From contig QBMK01000004.1 in the NCBI GenBank assembly GCA_003249035.1, positions 1 to 64,000 on the forward strand: a DNA stretch of 64,000 bases. Direction: 5' to 3'. Below, piece by piece: positions 8,808 through 17,658 of this stretch. The notes under the pieces are model-generated. The model was not told the origin of the DNA. It was given only the letters and a program-made list of their open reading frames with translations, and ran no database searches. The DNA comes from Pseudanabaena sp. (GTDB lineage: Bacteria; Cyanobacteriota; Cyanobacteriia; Pseudanabaenales; Pseudanabaenaceae). The translations under genes were made by a program, and so were the position numbers. Numbering within the stretch: the first letter of the stretch is position 1; each line of letters begins with the position of its first letter.

Positions 8808-9731
8808 TTATGCGTATTTTGCAGTGTAACTACGGGCGATCGCATCACAGCGTTCGTTATCAGGATCGCCAGAATGTCCCTCTACCCAATGCCATCGGAT
8901 ATTTGATGAATTGAGAGGATCGAGTTGTTGCCAAAATTCTTGATTTTTGACGGGCTTATTGTCCTTGGTTTTCCAACCATTCTTTTTCCAGCCCTTAATC
9001 CATTTAGTAATTCCGTCAAGCACATATTTGCTATCGGTATAGAGATCGACAGGCGTGGACTGTTTGTGAGATGCCAGAAATTCTAAAGCTGCGATCGCGC
9101 CTTGTAATTCCATTTGATTGTTAGTTGTCTCTCGAATGCCACCGCCTAGTTCTTTCGTGCTGCCATCGGAAAAATGGATAACTACACCCCAACCGCCAGG
9201 ACCTGGATTTTTGGAACAAGCGCCGTCAGTATGAATACTGATGATTTTGGATTCGGATGAAATAGTGGTTGAGGATTGGTAATTGGTGATTGGTGATTGG
9301 GCTTCTGTGGTTGATTTGGTTTGGGGGAGAGGAATGATTTCTGGTGTTGATTCTGATTTTGTAGTGGTTGCTTGATCACGCGATCTCAAAATTTCTACGG
9401 CAACAGAGCCTAGAAAATTGGGGATTGGTGGTTGCTTGATCACGCGTACTTCGACCTGTGCGATTTTTGCATCTTCGAGTAAGCTGTCTGCGATCGCGCC
9501 AACCAATCGCTCAATAAGTTTAAATTTCTTTGTCTGAATTAGGGTTTCAATCTTCTGAATACAGGAAATATAGTTAACCGTATCTTCAATTTCGTCGCTA
9601 TGGGTGGACTTTTCAAAATCTACCCACAGGGTTGCATCCACTTCAAACCATTGTCCTAATACATTCTCTTCGGGCAGATATCCCACATATCCATATGCCC
9701 TTACACCCTTTAAATAAATTTTGCTTGTCAT
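8808..9731 (-). CDS. fusion of dihydroneopterin aldolase (FolB) and ribonuclease HI
   Basis: One continuous 307-residue frame joins two enzymes. Residues 1-118 are FolB-like, making 6-hydroxymethyl-dihydropterin for folate: [14 protein letters not shown] with E22, Y54 and K99 at the positions of the known catalytic residues. Residues about 119-160 form a Thr/Ser/Gln-rich linker encoded by short ATTGG-type repeats. Residues about 162-305 are type 1 RNase H, which removes RNA from RNA-DNA hybrids: [16 protein letters not shown] with D169, E208, D233 in YTDSKYV and D291 in DPDNERCD. All four metal-binding carboxylates are present. I see no stop or frameshift at the junction. Normally folB and rnhA are separate genes. 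Confidence 0.88.
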   Translation of the reverse strand: MTSKIYLKGVRAYGYVGYLPEENVLGQWFEVDATLWVDFEKSTHSDEIEDTVNYISCIQKIETLIQTKKFKLIERLVGAIADSLLEDAKIAQVEVRVIKQPPIPNFLGSVAVEILRSRDQATTTKSESTPEIIPLPQTKSTTEAQSPITNYQSSTTISSESKIISIHTDGACSKNPGPGGWGVVIHFSDGSTKELGGGIRETTNNQMELQGAIAALEFLASHKQSTPVDLYTDSKYVLDGITKWIKGWKKNGWKTKDNKPVKNQEFWQQLDPLNSSNIRWHWVEGHSGDPDNERCDAIARSYTAKYA

Positions 9732-9794
9732 CTGGTTGAGTAATTCTAGTTGAAATTGCTAAGTTTACAGTGAATCAGCACTTCACTATAAATG

Positions 9795-10634
9795 CTACTG
9801 AGGTGGCATTTCTAAGGCGATCGCCCCTAGTTTGCCCTTACGAAAATCATATAAAATTAGCCTTGCAACCTTATCTAAATCGCCTTGAAACTTATTTAAA
9901 GCTGCAACTTCGTGAATATACTCAATCCCTGAAGTTACTGTTGCAGGATCGATTATGTAACGGCTGCTCAATTTAGCATTCAGCTTAATCAACAAATCTA
10001 CTGCTTCTGCTGCCACTAAGACATTGTCGTAGGCAGCCTGACCGATATCATCACAAATTGCCAATTTCATCGCCGCATCTTGGTCATGGAGCAAAGGTGG
10101 AATTACTCCGGGGGTATCTAGCAACTCGATCTGATCGGAAATTCTAATCCAGCGTAACTGGCGGGTTACGCCCGCTTTATTGGAGCTCGCCACCACCCTT
10201 TTCTTAAGCAACCGATTAATTAGTGCCGATTTGCCGACATTGGGGAACCCGACTACAACAGCCCTTACAGGACGTGGCAACATGCCCCGACCATGCCGCC
10301 TTTCGTTTACTTTCTCGCCTGCGACTTGAGCTGCTTTGAGTAAATCTACCATGCCTTTACCAGCTTGAGCATCGGTGAAATATGCCATACGCTCCTGCTC
10401 TGTAAACCAACGCATCCACTGTGTTTTTACGTTCGAGGTGATGGCATCGATACGATTGCATACTAAAATGTGCGACTTTCCCTCCACCCATTTTTCGATT
10501 TTGGGGTGCTTACTAGACATCAAAATGCGTGAATCACGCACTTCAATGACCACATCAACCAATTTTAGTTGTTCTATCAACTGCTTTTCAGCTTTGGCGA
10601 TATGACCTGGATACCACTGAATTGGGCTTGCCAT
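9795..10634 (-). CDS. rbgA: ribosome biogenesis GTPase RbgA/YlqF
   Basis: A circularly permuted GTPase needed for late assembly of the 50S subunit. In the 279 residues the G4 motif (CNRIDA, an NKxD variant) precedes G1 (GFPNVGKSALINRL), and G3 follows as LLDTPGV, which is the permuted G4-G5-G1-G2-G3 order. The N-terminal WYPGHIAKA and VVIEVRDSRILMSS are family hallmarks, and a C-terminal ANTAR-like helical domain follows. The start is at MASPIQWYPGH, as in homologues. The gene is divergent from the TPM-domain gene. Confidence 0.92.
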   Translation of the reverse strand: MASPIQWYPGHIAKAEKQLIEQLKLVDVVIEVRDSRILMSSKHPKIEKWVEGKSHILVCNRIDAITSNVKTQWMRWFTEQERMAYFTDAQAGKGMVDLLKAAQVAGEKVNERRHGRGMLPRPVRAVVVGFPNVGKSALINRLLKKRVVASSNKAGVTRQLRWIRISDQIELLDTPGVIPPLLHDQDAAMKLAICDDIGQAAYDNVLVAAEAVDLLIKLNAKLSSRYIIDPATVTSGIEYIHEVAALNKFQGDLDKVARLILYDFRKGKLGAIALEMPPQ

Positions 10635-10734
10635 AGGAAAAAAATACGGAGAGAAAGTATCTTTAACTATATACTGTTGCTAAGATATTAAGAAATATTA
10701 AGATTCGCTTTTAATCTCAACTTTAAAAAAAATC

Positions 10735-11559
10735 ATGATTAAGTTCTCCTTACCAAAGATTATTCAGAGATTTGGCAAGATTGCGATCGCCATAATGTTG
10801 CCCTTAGCGATCGCTTTCACTCATATTCCTGAGGCTCATGCTTTTGATGCGCCAGAGCTATTGCCGGAAAAGTACACAAATGTGATTGATCTAGGGCGAT
10901 TTTTAACTGAGTCTGAAGAGTTAGCCCTCGATCAAAAGTTAACGAAATTTGAAGAACAGACTGGCTGGAAATTGCGTGTACTTACCCAAGTTGATCGCAC
11001 ACCAGGCCGAGCAGTTAAGGAGTTTTGGGGACTAGATGAAAGTAGCGTGATGCTTGTTGCCGATGGACGTGGTCGCAACTTGTTGAATTTTAGTGTTGGC
11101 GATGCGGTGTATCCATTGCTATCTCGTAGTTTCTGGATTGAGCTGCAGTCGCGTTATGGCAATCAGTTCTATGTAAGAGATCAGGGATACGATCAATCGA
11201 TCTTGTCGGCTATTGATGCGATCGCGACTTGTCTCGATCAAGATGGCTGTGCAGTTGTCCCAGGAATTCCTCAAGAACAGTGGATTTTGACGCTGATTAC
11301 TTCCATTGTTGGTGGCGTGATCTTTGGATTTGCGGGGCATCCTCGCAAAGAAGGAGAAATATTTGCTTGGAAATGGGCGCTAATCTTCACCCCACTTTGG
11401 GGCATGTTATTCATTTCATTTGGGCTTGGTCCAGTTCTGACTCGAACTAGTGAATGGGTTCCCATCGTTCGCAATGTGGCAGGTTTTGTCGGTGGTGCAG
11501 TGATTGCTTATCTAATTCCTTCACCAAAACGAATAACACCATCTCCTGAATCAAGATAA
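10735..11559 (+). CDS. exported TPM-domain membrane protein
   Basis: 274 residues with an N-terminal signal peptide ending near AHA (about residue 36). A TPM domain (about 45-165; YTNVIDLGRFLTESEELALDQKL, GWKLRVLTQVD, NLLNFSVGDAVYPLL) is followed by three hydrophobic spans (about 185-275). TPM proteins include the plant thylakoid protein TLP18.3, involved in photosystem II repair, and the cyanobacterial Psb32. Location in the lumen or periplasm with a membrane anchor is inferred. C-terminal spans after a TPM domain are common in cyanobacteria. The precise role is not proven. The gene is convergent with the GIDE-domain gene. Confidence 0.72.
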   Translation: MIKFSLPKIIQRFGKIAIAIMLPLAIAFTHIPEAHAFDAPELLPEKYTNVIDLGRFLTESEELALDQKLTKFEEQTGWKLRVLTQVDRTPGRAVKEFWGLDESSVMLVADGRGRNLLNFSVGDAVYPLLSRSFWIELQSRYGNQFYVRDQGYDQSILSAIDAIATCLDQDGCAVVPGIPQEQWILTLITSIVGGVIFGFAGHPRKEGEIFAWKWALIFTPLWGMLFISFGLGPVLTRTSEWVPIVRNVAGFVGGAVIAYLIPSPKRITPSPESR

Positions 11560-11560
11560 A

Positions 11561-11590
11561 TAAAAAGTGGAGCAATAGCTTCACTTTTTA
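11561..11590. terminator. bidirectional terminator between convergent genes
   Basis: AAAAAGTGGAGC pairs with GCTTCACTTTTT (one G-T pair) around a short loop, with T runs on both sides. It covers the stop codon of the minus-strand GIDE gene at 11588 and follows the TPM gene stop at 11559. Confidence 0.75.
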
Positions 11591-12388
11591 TTTTTTCAAG
11601 ACTAATCCCAAAATCAATAAAATTGCCCCGATCGCAAAGCAAGCAATCTCACCGTAGAGAAAACCTTTCGCAGCATTTGCCGTAGACTTGGCTAGCTCCT
11701 CTTCACTCTTGAGAGAAATGACAAACTTCTTATCGGTTTGAATTGGCTTGCGAAGCGTGACTTGACCACCATCATCGGCTGCTGTACCAATTATTAAAAC
11801 CTCTCGATCGCATGGCAAAATTGACTCCGTATAACGATAACCGATTGTCCGTCTGCCACCTCCCATCCCTGCCCCGATTGCCATACTAAATCCTCCAAAA
11901 GATATGGACGAGCCGCTAGAATTTTCTGGACGAAACTCATTTAATATTTGAACTGTCTCAATGCTTCCACCATCAGGGTTTACTACCAATTCTCCAGAAT
12001 TATCTTGCAAAGTAAAAGGGATTGACTGACTATTACTAGATACAGTCTCGGAGTTGCGGCGAGTTTCGGTGCGAGTTTTTCCTTCACTATCTATAGTTGT
12101 TTGCTGCTCCTCATATTCCCTGACAACTCTCATGGTGTAATACACACAGGGTTCTTGTTTAAGTTCTGAAATCAAAGGGCGATCGCAGCGAATTATGCCG
12201 CTCACTTTCACATATTCTCGCAAATTGCCGCTACCAATCTCACCTGCAATCTCATGCGCAATCCGTTGTAAATCTGCCACATTTGAGGAAGTTGCTAAAC
12301 GGATACTTTGTAATTTGCTGCTGTAGTTCTTTTGGACAAAAAAGAGAATGATGCCAACAACAATGAGAATGCCGCCAAAGATTGCCAT
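11588..12388 (-). CDS. GIDE-domain membrane protein
   Basis: 266 residues with one N-terminal span (residues 2-20), a soluble middle domain and a C-terminal span (about 246-264). The middle resembles the GIDE/BAM domain of the MULAN E3 ligases: GNLREYVKVSGIIRCDRPLISELKQEPCVYY..VVREYEEQ, then ..FTLQDNSGELVVNPDG. No RING finger is present, so bacterial members are not ubiquitin ligases. Their function is unknown. A Ser/Gly-rich insert (SSGSSISFGGF..GAGMGGG) interrupts the domain. Confidence 0.7.
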   Translation of the reverse strand: MAIFGGILIVVGIILFFVQKNYSSKLQSIRLATSSNVADLQRIAHEIAGEIGSGNLREYVKVSGIIRCDRPLISELKQEPCVYYTMRVVREYEEQQTTIDSEGKTRTETRRNSETVSSNSQSIPFTLQDNSGELVVNPDGGSIETVQILNEFRPENSSGSSISFGGFSMAIGAGMGGGRRTIGYRYTESILPCDREVLIIGTAADDGGQVTLRKPIQTDKKFVISLKSEEELAKSTANAAKGFLYGEIACFAIGAILLILGLVLKK

Positions 12389-12478
12389 AGTTTTTGCATT
12401 ATGTATACGCTTTTGCTATCGCTTAAAATTAACATGGGTTAACCTTGATTTAGAACTCAACTTTACAAATTACAAATT

Positions 12479-13870
12479 ATGGTCACCATACCTGCCAATA
12501 ATCTTGATATCCAAACCGCGATTGCTAGTCAACGTGCTTTCTATGCCACAGGTAAAACCAAGGACTATAATTTTCGAGTTGCTCAACTCAATAAGCTTTC
12601 ACAACTGATTCAAGATAATGAAAAGCTAATTCTTGATGCCGTTTATGCTGATTTAAGGAAACCTGCGATTGAGGCATTTGGTAGCGAGATTTTAGTTACT
12701 CTCTCAGAAATTAAGTTTGTCCTTAAGCATCTCAAAGCTTGGATGAAGCCTGAAAAGGTGGGAACTCCTATAAACTTATTTCCTAGTTCTAGCTATATCT
12801 ATACTGAACCCCTAGGCATAGTATTGATCGTTGCTCCTTGGAACTATCCCTTTGCTTTAACAATCCAGCCTCTCATCGGTGCGATCGCCGCAGGCAATTG
12901 TGCAATTCTTAAACCTTCGGAGCATACTCCCCATACTTCCACTGCGATCGCTAAAATCATTAACACCAAATTCGATCCCAATTTCATCACTGCTATCGAA
13001 GGCGGTATCGAAACTAATCAAGCTTTACTTGCCGAACAATTCGACTATATCTTCTTTACTGGTGGAACTGCGATCGGTAAAATTGTTATGGAAGCTGCGG
13101 CAAAACATCTCACTCCTGTAACCCTAGAACTTGGTGGCAAAAGCCCTTGTATTGTCGATTCAGAATGTGATTTGGATATCACCGCTAAGCGAATTATCTG
13201 GGGAAAGTTCTATAATGCTGGACAGACTTGTGTTGCTCCCGATTATCTATTGGTTCAGAAAAATATTAAAGCTGTCCTAATGGAGAAGTTAGTTGCTAAT
13301 GTCAAAACATTCTTCGGTGAATATCCTCAACAAAGCCCTGATTTTGCAAGGATTGTTAATGATCGTCAATTCGATCGCCTAGTGAGTTTACTAAATGAAG
13401 GTAAAGTTCTAATCGGTGGAAACAGCGATAGAAGCGATCGCTTTATTGCGCCCACCATCATTGATTCAGTGTCTCCTAACTCGAAAATCATGGCGGAGGA
13501 AATCTTTGGGCCGATTTTGCCGATTTTGGAATATGCCCAGCTTTCAGACGCGATCGCTTTTGTCAATGCTCAACCTAAACCTCTAGCTCTATACTTCTTC
13601 TCCAGAAATAAACAAAATCAGGATCGCATTCTCCAAGAAATATCCTATGGTGGAGGTTGTTTTAACGACATCATTATGCACTTGGGTAATCCCGAACTTC
13701 CATTCGGCGGAGTAGGGCATAGTGGCATGGGTAGCTATCACGGCAAGGCAAGTTTTGATACTTTCTCTCACCGTAAGAGTGTACTCAAAAATTCTTTCAG
13801 ATTCGACCTCAAGTGGCGTTATCCTCCTTACACAATGACTCTCGAAACTTTGAAAAAATTTATCAACTAA
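12479..13870 (+). CDS. aldehyde dehydrogenase (class 3-like)
   Basis: NAD(P)-dependent oxidation of aldehydes to acids. In cyanobacteria the related enzyme oxidises fatty aldehydes. The 463 residues contain N121 in APWNYPF, the general base E217 in LELGGKSP, the cofactor motif FTGGTAIG (193-200) and the nucleophile C251 in GQTCVAP. The C-terminal PFGGVGHSGMG is typical. The relatively short length and the APWNYPF signature place it with class 3/fatty aldehyde dehydrogenases rather than betaine-aldehyde types. A C-terminal hydrophobic anchor is not obvious. A family A repeat directly follows the stop codon. Confidence 0.9.
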   Translation: MVTIPANNLDIQTAIASQRAFYATGKTKDYNFRVAQLNKLSQLIQDNEKLILDAVYADLRKPAIEAFGSEILVTLSEIKFVLKHLKAWMKPEKVGTPINLFPSSSYIYTEPLGIVLIVAPWNYPFALTIQPLIGAIAAGNCAILKPSEHTPHTSTAIAKIINTKFDPNFITAIEGGIETNQALLAEQFDYIFFTGGTAIGKIVMEAAAKHLTPVTLELGGKSPCIVDSECDLDITAKRIIWGKFYNAGQTCVAPDYLLVQKNIKAVLMEKLVANVKTFFGEYPQQSPDFARIVNDRQFDRLVSLLNEGKVLIGGNSDRSDRFIAPTIIDSVSPNSKIMAEEIFGPILPILEYAQLSDAIAFVNAQPKPLALYFFSRNKQNQDRILQEISYGGGCFNDIIMHLGNPELPFGGVGHSGMGSYHGKASFDTFSHRKSVLKNSFRFDLKWRYPPYTMTLETLKKFIN

Positions 13871-13973
13871 TACCAATTCACAAAAGTGTGACAACACTTT
13901 TGTGAATTAAAAACTAAACCCAGTAAAGGTTTTAAAAACATTAAATGGCTTTGCCATTTAATGTTTTGGGATA
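13871..13973. repeat. family A repeat, full copy, inverted orientation
   Basis: It begins TACCAATTCACAAAAGTGT directly after the aldehyde dehydrogenase stop. It contains the AAAAGTGT/ACACTTTT palindrome, a middle AAACCCAGTAAAGGTTTT segment, and the ATTAAATGGC/GCCATTTAAT palindrome, ending TTTTGGGATAA. Read in reverse complement it aligns along its whole length with the copy at 6605. Arm bases differ but complementarity is kept. Confidence 0.88.
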
Positions 13974-13975
13974 AG

Positions 13976-14053
13976 GGACTTACACAAAATAATCAATCCC
14001 AAAAATATGGCGACAGGTATAGCCCGTCGCCATATTTTTGGATTTTATATGGA
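13976..14053. repeat. family B repeat, copy 1
   Basis: GGACTTACACAAAATAATC is followed by a palindrome with CCAAAAATATGGCGAC and GTCGCCATATTTTTGG arms and then TTTTATATGGAT. It matches the reverse complement of 37321-37411 nearly base for base outside the loop. It lies between the aldehyde dehydrogenase and nadE, which converge here. Confidence 0.85.
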
Positions 14054-14116
14054 TCATGTTTCTCTTGGAGCTCCCTAAATTTATTGCTCGAACTGCAATC
14101 TCAAAGCGAAGTTACG

Positions 14117-15820
14117 TTACGGCGTAACCTTACTAGCGATCGGCATCCTCCAACCAGACCCGAAAGCTCGATCGGTGATTTTCAGCCCTGGGGCAGCTTG
14201 ACGGCGTTTAAATTCCGCAATTTTGACCAAACGCACTACGCGATCGACGATCGCTGGATCGTGTCCTGCGGCAATAATTTCCGCAGCAGAGAGATGTTGA
14301 TTAATCAGCTTGTGCAAAATATCGTCAAGGATATCATAGGGAGGAAGCGAATCTTGATCTAGCTGATCGGGCTTGAGTTCGGCGCTTGGCGGCTTGGTAA
14401 TAATATTTTCAGGAATCACTTCTGTATTCCCTTGCTTAATCACTAAATGGGAACTAGTTCGATTTAGCCATTCACAGATAGAAAATACTCGCGTTTTTGG
14501 AACATCAGCAATCGCCGCAAGACCGCCATTCATATCACCATAAAGTGTACAGTAACCCACCGAAACTTCTGATTTATTGCCTGTAGAAAGAAGTAAATGA
14601 CCAAACTTGTTAGAGATTGCCATCAGCAGACTACCGCGAATCCTCGACTGCAAATTCTCTTCAGTCACATCACTAGGTTGTCCCGCAAATAGTTCAGCAA
14701 GACTAGCGTCAAAGGCTTCCATCATTGGTTGAATTGGAATTGTTTGCGTAGAGATTCCTAAATTATGCGCTAAGGCGATCGCATCGGTAATCGAATGTTC
14801 AGAACTGTAGGGAGAAGGCATCAGTACCCCCAGTACATTCTCTTTGCCGATCGCCTCTGCTGCGATCGCTGCCACTAGAGCCGAGTCGATGCCACCACTT
14901 AGCCCAATCACCACCTTGCGAAATCGACATTTCTGGACGTAGTCGCGCACACCGAGCACCAGAGCCGCAAAAATTTCCGCATCATCACTTTCATATCCAG
15001 ATGAATCTAGGCTTACTTCATCCAGATTAATTATCAGCAAGTCCTCTTCAAAGCTATTGCCACAGGCAATTATGTTCCCATGACGATCAAATGCCATACT
15101 CCGACCATCAAAAATCAGGTCATCATTTGCTCCAACCTGATTGGCATAAAGCAAAGGCAAATTATGCATAATCGCACTATGCCTTAGCATCGATTCGCGT
15201 AACTTCTGCTTCCCAACCGCATAGGGTGAAGCCGATAAATTAAGTAGCAAATCTAATTCATGATTCGCTGCTAGTTCAGCAACAGGATCATCAGCATAGT
15301 TACGCTTCCCCCAAAATTTCTCGTCGTTCCAAATATCTTCGCAAATGGTTACACCTACATTGAGTGATGTTCCCCCTTTCTGATTTAGAGTAAAAACATT
15401 ACTCCCATTCCCTACCGCAAAATAGCGGTCTTCATCAAATACATCATAGGTTGGCAGCAATCGCTTATGAAAAATTTGCTGAACCTTGCCATCTTGCAAT
15501 AGAGCAGCGCTATTAAATAGAGGCTTTCCTCCCGACTGATTAGCATCAGGGTTGACCGATACTGTCCCTACTAGTACTGTAACATCGGTTGGAAGTTTAC
15601 TGGCAAGCTCAGTGATCGCCTTTTGCATATCCTGCACAAATTGATGATTCATCAACAAATCGCGGGGCGGATAGCCACAGAGAGATAGCTCAGGGGTTAG
15701 TACAAGCTGCACCCCTTGATCCGCTAATTTTTGGACAGCAGCGAGTATGCGATCGCAGTTACCGACCAAGTCACCAATTACTGGATTAAGTTGTGCGATC
15801 CCAAAAAATGTAGGGGACAT
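14117..15820 (-). CDS. nadE: glutamine-dependent NAD+ synthetase
   Basis: It amidates nicotinate adenine dinucleotide to NAD+ in the last step of NAD synthesis, using glutamine. The 567 residues have an N-terminal nitrilase-type glutaminase domain with E44 (LTPELSLCGYPP), K119 (FHKRLLPTYDVFDE) and C160 (VTICEDIW). A C-terminal ATP-pyrophosphatase domain has SGGIDS at 308-313, followed by STGNKSE and KPPSAELKPDQLDQ. All catalytic residues are in place and the length is normal. It starts at MSPTFFGIAQLNP. The gene stands alone, with a long palindrome upstream. Confidence 0.95.
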   Translation of the reverse strand: MSPTFFGIAQLNPVIGDLVGNCDRILAAVQKLADQGVQLVLTPELSLCGYPPRDLLMNHQFVQDMQKAITELASKLPTDVTVLVGTVSVNPDANQSGGKPLFNSAALLQDGKVQQIFHKRLLPTYDVFDEDRYFAVGNGSNVFTLNQKGGTSLNVGVTICEDIWNDEKFWGKRNYADDPVAELAANHELDLLLNLSASPYAVGKQKLRESMLRHSAIMHNLPLLYANQVGANDDLIFDGRSMAFDRHGNIIACGNSFEEDLLIINLDEVSLDSSGYESDDAEIFAALVLGVRDYVQKCRFRKVVIGLSGGIDSALVAAIAAEAIGKENVLGVLMPSPYSSEHSITDAIALAHNLGISTQTIPIQPMMEAFDASLAELFAGQPSDVTEENLQSRIRGSLLMAISNKFGHLLLSTGNKSEVSVGYCTLYGDMNGGLAAIADVPKTRVFSICEWLNRTSSHLVIKQGNTEVIPENIITKPPSAELKPDQLDQDSLPPYDILDDILHKLINQHLSAAEIIAAGHDPAIVDRVVRLVKIAEFKRRQAAPGLKITDRAFGSGWRMPIASKVTP

Positions 15821-15883
15821 AATTATTTTATCTTTTTGCAGTTATTTGCGATTAGCCGTTAGCTTTTAGTCCTTAGTTTATCG

Positions 15884-15930
15884 AAACATATTTTAAAAGC
15901 CTTGCAGAGCAAGGCTTTTAAAATATGTTT
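15884..15930. repeat. perfect 21-bp palindrome
   Basis: Arms 15884-15904 and 15910-15930 are exact complements around the 5-base loop CAGAG. It lies upstream of nadE and downstream of the CPP1-like gene on the minus strand, where it can form an RNA hairpin but lacks a clean T run. Confidence 0.85.
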
Positions 15931-15972
15931 GAGTTTTCTAAAGCATTCTAAAAAGATGATGCCTAATCGCTT

Positions 15973-16593
15973 TTACCTTAAGAAACAAGCATGAAGCCAC
16001 ATTACCAACAAAATAATTACCATTTGGATCGCACTAGGGAAAAATCCATCCCCAGCCAAACGAGATAGTACTAAAACTTGATTAGTTAAAGCTGCTAATA
16101 CCACACCAATAGTAATTCCCGATAGAGAGATTAGCAAAGCACGTCCAAAACGATTTTCTTTGCGGGTTAGCCAATAAACACTGGCAATTAATCCAAAGGA
16201 CAGCCATGTGGTGGTGGCGGCGGGGACAAAAAAGCTAACTACTCCAAGACCTGTAAAAATTCCCAGAGAGATATATATATCTTTTTGACTTGGTGTGTCT
16301 AATAGTTTTGACAACCAAGACGGGGCACGGCGCTGTGTATTGTTTTGGAGGGCAGCAGGGATAGCCGCAGATAAGCGTTCGGGGTAGCGAATGCGATCTG
16401 GGACAGCGATCTTGCCTTCTTTGCGGGCGCGTAAACGATCCATGAGGATGGCATCGTAAGCAACCTCGATAATTTCTTGTTCAGACTCATCCCCCTCATT
16501 TTCGCGCAATAGGCGATCGCGTGCATCACGCACTTCTTCAAAGGAGGCTTCGTCGTTGACTCCTAGTTTCTCGTAGGGAGTTGGTTCGCTCAT
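15973..16593 (-). CDS. CPP1-like membrane protein with degenerate J domain
   Basis: 206 residues. Residues 1-65 look like a J-domain relative (TPYEKLGVNDEASFEEVRDARDRLL..EIIEVAYDAILMDRLRARKEGK) without a visible HPD motif. Residues about 105-205 contain three to four membrane spans, ending MWLHACFLR. This is the layout of plant CPP1, a chaperone-like protein that stabilises protochlorophyllide oxidoreductase, and of its cyanobacterial homologues. A role in pigment-enzyme protection is known for the plant protein and inferred here. No por gene is nearby. Confidence 0.78.
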   Translation of the reverse strand: MSEPTPYEKLGVNDEASFEEVRDARDRLLRENEGDESEQEIIEVAYDAILMDRLRARKEGKIAVPDRIRYPERLSAAIPAALQNNTQRRAPSWLSKLLDTPSQKDIYISLGIFTGLGVVSFFVPAATTTWLSFGLIASVYWLTRKENRFGRALLISLSGITIGVVLAALTNQVLVLSRLAGDGFFPSAIQMVIILLVMWLHACFLR

Positions 16594-16765
16594 TTTTCCA
16601 ACTATGAATGTTTGTAGAGTTCGCTATACATTTACTGAAAAAGTATCTTAGCAACTGATCAGAAAATAATATGTACCTTAATGTCTAAACATAGTATAAC
16701 GTCTGATTTAAAATACCTATCTAAATTTTGAATATCATAGGAGCCCATCCCGAAAGTGTGAAATC

Positions 16766-17482
16766 CTATAAATTATGGCTATATTTTTGCAAGAGCCATG
16801 CCCCAACTTCAGATTGTGATTTTTCGCGACTGAGTATTAGTGCGGCTTCGAGATCGGCGATCGCTAGACCGCCCAATAATTTAGATATGGTAATTTGCCG
16901 ACTACCACCGTCAATCATTTCAAAGGCAATAATTTTTACCTCTTGGACATCAACTATCCAATATTCACAAGTGCCTAACTGCTCATACAGCAAACGTTTC
17001 TTGCCTAAATCATCATTGATCGTGGAACTAGATATTTCAATCACCAAATTCGGTACAGGCGATTCGTCAAGGCTGACGATAGAACTGCTACGAGGTGCGA
17101 GGGCTGCGGCTTCACCAACATAGTACGAGATATCTGGCTGACAGCCTTGAACTCCTGTTTTGACATAACTAGCATTAATCAAACCAGCAAGGGGAATATT
17201 TTTTAGTGTGCAGTATAAGGCGATCGCAAAATAAATAATGCCATTATCTTGTGCATGTTCAGAGCCAACAGGCATAGTTTCGATCCTCATTTGCCTAATT
17301 TGATTTTTGTCGTAATAGCATCGCGATTCTGCATATAGAGGATTCTTGAGAACCTGCGCAAACTCGTCCCACGTTGCACTAATCCACTGATCGGTGATCA
17401 GTTGTTTGGATCGAGTATCTGCTAAATCTGCCTGTTGTTTGATAGGGGGAGGCGCGATCGCTGTCATTTTATATTCTCCCAA
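16766..17482 (-). CDS. Uma2-family (DUF820) putative restriction-like endonuclease
   Basis: 238 residues of the cyanobacterium-expanded Uma2/DUF820 family with a PD-(D/E)XK-like core: GCQPDISYYVGEAA..., VPNLVIEISSSTINDDLGKKRLLYEQLGTCEYWIVDVQEVKIIAFEM. The acidic D (QPD), E (VIEIS) and K (GKKRLLYE) positions of the fold are visible. Members occur in dozens of copies in filamentous cyanobacteria and their role is unclear. No methylase partner is adjacent. Confidence 0.85.
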   Translation of the reverse strand: MGEYKMTAIAPPPIKQQADLADTRSKQLITDQWISATWDEFAQVLKNPLYAESRCYYDKNQIRQMRIETMPVGSEHAQDNGIIYFAIALYCTLKNIPLAGLINASYVKTGVQGCQPDISYYVGEAAALAPRSSSIVSLDESPVPNLVIEISSSTINDDLGKKRLLYEQLGTCEYWIVDVQEVKIIAFEMIDGGSRQITISKLLGGLAIADLEAALILSREKSQSEVGAWLLQKYSHNL

Positions 17483-17658
17483 AAACGATACTTGACTCTT
17501 CTATGCTATCAAAACAAAAAGACTAAAAGCGGCGTGCCGCCTTTAAGGGTGTGTCTCTGACAACGCATTTTCGATAGCGATCGCCATACAATTCTGTAGA
17601 CTGACATGATATACGAATTGTTTTAGAAAATCCTTTTATTATTAATGGATCTGTCCAA

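Noticed and set aside
13961-14362. 133-codon plus-strand frame over a repeat and the 3' end of nadE
   Set aside because: It is composed of a family B repeat and the antisense of nadE, with no recognisable protein features.
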